Source: MPNP01 sp026710155 (GTDB taxonomy: Bacteria; Pseudomonadota; Alphaproteobacteria; Rhodobacterales; Rhodobacteraceae). Taken from it: 64,000 nucleotides of DNA. This document shows, in pieces, positions 61,994 through 64,000 of this stretch. The DNA lies in the NCBI GenBank assembly GCA_965200885.1, contig OZ241737.1, positions 2,294,001 to 2,358,000 of the forward strand, read 5' to 3'. Position numbers and translations under genes: made by a program. Positions within the stretch are counted from its first letter, which is position 1. Every line of letters begins with the position of its first letter. Below the pieces are notes generated by a model that ran no database searches, was not told where the DNA came from, and saw only the letters and a list, made by a program, of their open reading frames with translations.

Positions 61994-63112
61994 CGGGATT
62001 ACATACTTGAATCTACAAAATAAATGACCATGTCTGCATCAGTGATCTGACAGGCATGCAGGGGATTGAAAAAATGGGTCAAAAAGCTCCCGGAAAATTC
62101 CGCCCAAAAGGCATCGGTTTGATTGAACTCCTTGAAATGTTCCCCGATGAACAAGCCGCTGAAGAGTGGTTTGAGGAAAAGAGGTGGGGCAAGACCGGTC
62201 AACCGACATGTTGCCCGAAATGCGGTTGTTCGGCCAGGATCAGGAAATACGAAGGCCGAAAGTCATCACCCTACCACTGCTCCGCCTGCCGGTCCTATTT
62301 CAGTGTTCGCACCGGAACGGTCATGTCCCATTCCGCGATTCCCTTGAGGAAGTGGGTTGTTGCCGTATTCCTGTGGTCGACATCCCTCAAGGGGGTATCA
62401 TCAATGAAGCTGCACCGGGACCTGGGGATCACCCAGAAAAGCGCCTGGTTCATGGCCCACAGGTTGAGGGAGGCATGGAAGCAGGGCACATTCAGCATGG
62501 AAAGCCGGGTCGAGGTCGATGAGACCTTCATTGGCGGGAAACGCAGGAACATGCCCACCTCCAAGCAGAAGGAACTGACCGGAAGGGGTGCGGTTGGTAA
62601 AACCGTTATTGCCGGTGCAAAGGATCGCAAGACGAACCGGATCAGTGCCAAGGTGGTTGAAGGAACCGACAGGAAAACCCTGCAGGGGTTCATTGCCGAA
62701 AGGGTTTCCCCCGATGCAACGGTTTACACTGACGGCCACAAATCATGCAAGGGCATTCCAAACAGGCACAAGGCCGTCAAGCATTCGGTGAGCCGGCATG
62801 TGAACGGGATGGCACACACCAACGGGCTTGAATCATTCTGGTCGTTGCTGAAGAAGGGCTGTCATGGAACATTCCATCACTTCACTCCGAAACACATGAA
62901 CGGATACATCAGCGAATTCGTCACCCGCCACAACATCCGCAGGCAGGACACCATCGTCATGATGGGTGACACAGTCGGCCTGATGGTCGGGAAGCGATTG
63001 ACCTGCAAACAACTTGTCGGACGGCACAACAAGATTTTCACTTGATGCCTGTCTGCCAAAAACAGGATTCCATGTAATCAAACCTCAATGTGTATTCAAG
63101 TATGTAATCCCG
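61994..63112. mobile_element. IS1595-family insertion sequence, 1119 bp, intact
   Basis: The ends are perfect 19-bp inverted repeats, CGGGATTACATACTTGAAT at 61994-62012 and its complement at 63094-63112. The 8-bp direct repeat TAACAAAT flanks both sides (61986-61993 and 63113-63120), which is the duplication length of the family. One full transposase gene is inside. The insertion lies in the methyltransferase gene of a type II restriction-modification locus. Perfect ends and duplication suggest a recent event. The element is GC-richer than its target. Confidence 0.96.
62056..63045 (+). CDS. IS1595-family transposase (ISXO2-like)
   Basis: The 329-residue transposase has the family layout: an N-terminal helical part, a zinc ribbon with CCPKCGCSARIRKYEGRKSSPYHCSACRSYF, a linker with FSVRTGTVMSHSAIPLRKWV, then the DDE core with VEVDETFIGGKRR, VYTDGHKSCKGI and the Glu-containing GLESFWSLLKKGCHGTFHH. 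The C-terminal FVTRHNIRRQDT segment is also typical. The frame is intact, so the element may be active. An internal ATG at 62074 is an alternative start. Confidence 0.95.
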   Translation: MQGIEKMGQKAPGKFRPKGIGLIELLEMFPDEQAAEEWFEEKRWGKTGQPTCCPKCGCSARIRKYEGRKSSPYHCSACRSYFSVRTGTVMSHSAIPLRKWVVAVFLWSTSLKGVSSMKLHRDLGITQKSAWFMAHRLREAWKQGTFSMESRVEVDETFIGGKRRNMPTSKQKELTGRGAVGKTVIAGAKDRKTNRISAKVVEGTDRKTLQGFIAERVSPDATVYTDGHKSCKGIPNRHKAVKHSVSRHVNGMAHTNGLESFWSLLKKGCHGTFHHFTPKHMNGYISEFVTRHNIRRQDTIVMMGDTVGLMVGKRLTCKQLVGRHNKIFT

Positions 63113-63818
63113 TAACAAATCTACTGGCTTTACTGTCATATGACCGTATCTTTCTCTTGGTTTTTTTGATTCTAATACGGTACCCGGAAATCTATCAGAC
63201 TCCAATAATGGATTGCTTATATCTATCAATCCAGTTTCCCATTTATCCCAGTTATCAACAAAAGTACCCTCTCTTGGAGCTTGAGCTAATACTATCATTT
63301 CACTCTGTGGTTTAAGCTGTGGGGTTTTTCTACCATTGATTTTTTTAATTAACCTTTGTTTTTCTTCCTCAGGTATCTTTCTCTTTTTAATAAAATGATC
63401 CTGCGTAAATGCTTTTGCCTGTCCTTCATACTTCCAAATAATAATATCTCTGATTTCAAAACCTGCTTCCTCTATCGCCAATGCTGTGTGATGTACTAAC
63501 CTATTTTGTGAAAAACAAAGTGCGAAACCTCCAGGTTTAATTATTCTAAACCACTCTTCGGCTATCGGGCTTAAGAATTTTCGTAGTTTTTTACCCTGCT
63601 GCTTATCAAATTTCATTCCAACTGGTAATGATCCTATGACTCCAGCTTTTTTTGATTTATCTTTTAATTTTTTATGATCCCATCTGTTATCCATACCATC
63701 GATAAAGTACGGTGGGTCGGTAAGTATTAATGAAACCTTATTATCTTCAATTTCTGGTGTTAACTTACTGCAATCGCCAGTAGCAACCCATTCTAATTCT
63801 TCATTCATATCAATTCCT

Positions 63819-64000
63819 TTACCTAATCAACTCTTTATAAGTCAATCGTTTGTTATTCATACCCATAACCAAGCCATCAATTTGGTCAAGGGGGTGCAAT
63901 ATTCTCTGATTGTTTCTTCCAACAAATTCAGCAACACACCTATGCAAGTGCTTGGAACTCATTTTGTGATAAGTTCCCTTATGACCTCGCTTGAACATAG
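63819..64000 (-). CDS. C-terminal part of a second, different IS1595-family transposase (cut by window edge)
   Basis: The last 60 codons read FKRGHKGTYHKMSSKHLHRC, then VAEFVGRNNQRIL and an LDQIDGLVMGM segment before TAA. This aligns with the C-terminus of the inserted transposase (GCHGTFHHFTPKHMN, FVTRHNIRRQDT) but is clearly diverged. It ends 10 bases before the methyltransferase ATG on the same strand, so the two may share a transcript. The rest lies beyond the window. Whether it belongs to a complete element cannot be told. Confidence 0.8.
   Translation of the reverse strand, partial: MFKRGHKGTYHKMSSKHLHRCVAEFVGRNNQRILHPLDQIDGLVMGMNNKRLTYKELIR

Larger units (their letters stand above)
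61800..63808 (-). pseudogene. Type II DNA methyltransferase split by an IS1595-family element
   Basis: The N-terminal part (63808-63113) has motif IV SLILTDPPYFIDGMDN near residue 35 and ends ERYGHMTVKPVDLL. The C-terminal part (61993-61800) continues RHLIRIFSC and has motif I LVFDPFTGSGSTG followed by GAEICQEMAKTANKRI. Removing the element and one copy of its 8-bp duplication restores a single 293-residue frame with no other lesion. The motif order IV before I is that of beta-class N4-cytosine or N6-adenine methyltransferases. AAAGGA lies before the ATG. The insertion separates catalytic and SAM-binding halves, so activity should be lost. Confidence 0.9.

Overview
The window looks like a chromosome segment of a moderately AT-rich alphaproteobacterium. 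Support comes from recA followed by alaS, an alphaproteobacterial IscR without the usual cysteine cluster, an iscR-desulfurase-sufBCD-sufS operon, a phoR/pstB/phoU/phoB block, a Mg-type HemB, and a corrinoid/C1 gene set (ASKHA reactivator, methyltetrahydrofolate methyltransferase, MetF-like protein, small 'virulence factor' protein) of the kind known from marine alphaproteobacteria. Order and genus cannot be fixed from the sequence alone. No tRNA, rRNA or CRISPR array was seen.

Layout. 1-2.8 kb: zwf (partial), pgl and pgi, overlapping end to end. 3.0-8.4 kb: an eroded accessory island with a restriction-endonuclease C-terminal fragment, an orphan ORF with a C12 tract, a truncated phosphoribosyltransferase next to a DprA-like gene (ShosTA-like), a RES/Xre toxin-antitoxin pair, a secreted-protein gene broken at a C9 tract, and a 559-bp non-autonomous transposon with perfect 8-bp target duplications. 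8.4-12.7 kb: the C1/corrinoid operon. 12.8-22.4 kb and on to 23.1 kb: rlmE, an ATPase-ankyrin protein, a metallo-hydrolase, recA, alaS and a complete bufferin (copper RiPP) operon. 23.1-26.3 kb: a gene-poor stretch, a second lone ATPase and an ankyrin pseudogene. 26.5-41.0 kb: icd, lipA, ratA-like, the suf operon, two Yip1-like membrane proteins and the phosphate regulation block. 41.0-47.9 kb: a second degraded zone with a second copy of the poly-C secreted gene, a DUF3800 pseudogene, an amidinotransferase, a DUF364 protein, a substrate-binding protein fragment cut by a short inverted-repeat element, and other remnants. 48.0-60.8 kb: aroQ, tsf, rpsB, psuK/psuG, a DUF502 protein, a YejA-like binding protein, a candidate small RNA, a 3-hydroxybutyrate dehydrogenase, mfd and hemB. 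60.9-64.0 kb: a type II restriction-modification locus whose methyltransferase is split by an intact IS1595-family element (19-bp perfect inverted repeats, 8-bp duplication), with the tail of a second, different transposase at the window edge.

The most notable observation is a pair of paralogous secreted, six-cysteine proteins, 34 kb apart. Each carries a C9 homopolymer just upstream of the hydrophobic core of its signal peptide. Both copies are out of frame in this assembly, and they need opposite single-base changes to be restored (C10 for one, C8 for the other). Promoter-like sequence, a hairpin just upstream of the Shine-Dalgarno, both protein ends and the 3' flank are conserved, while the protein centre has diverged. 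This looks like a phase-variable, mosaic surface or secreted protein family. A third, C12 tract lies in another accessory ORF.
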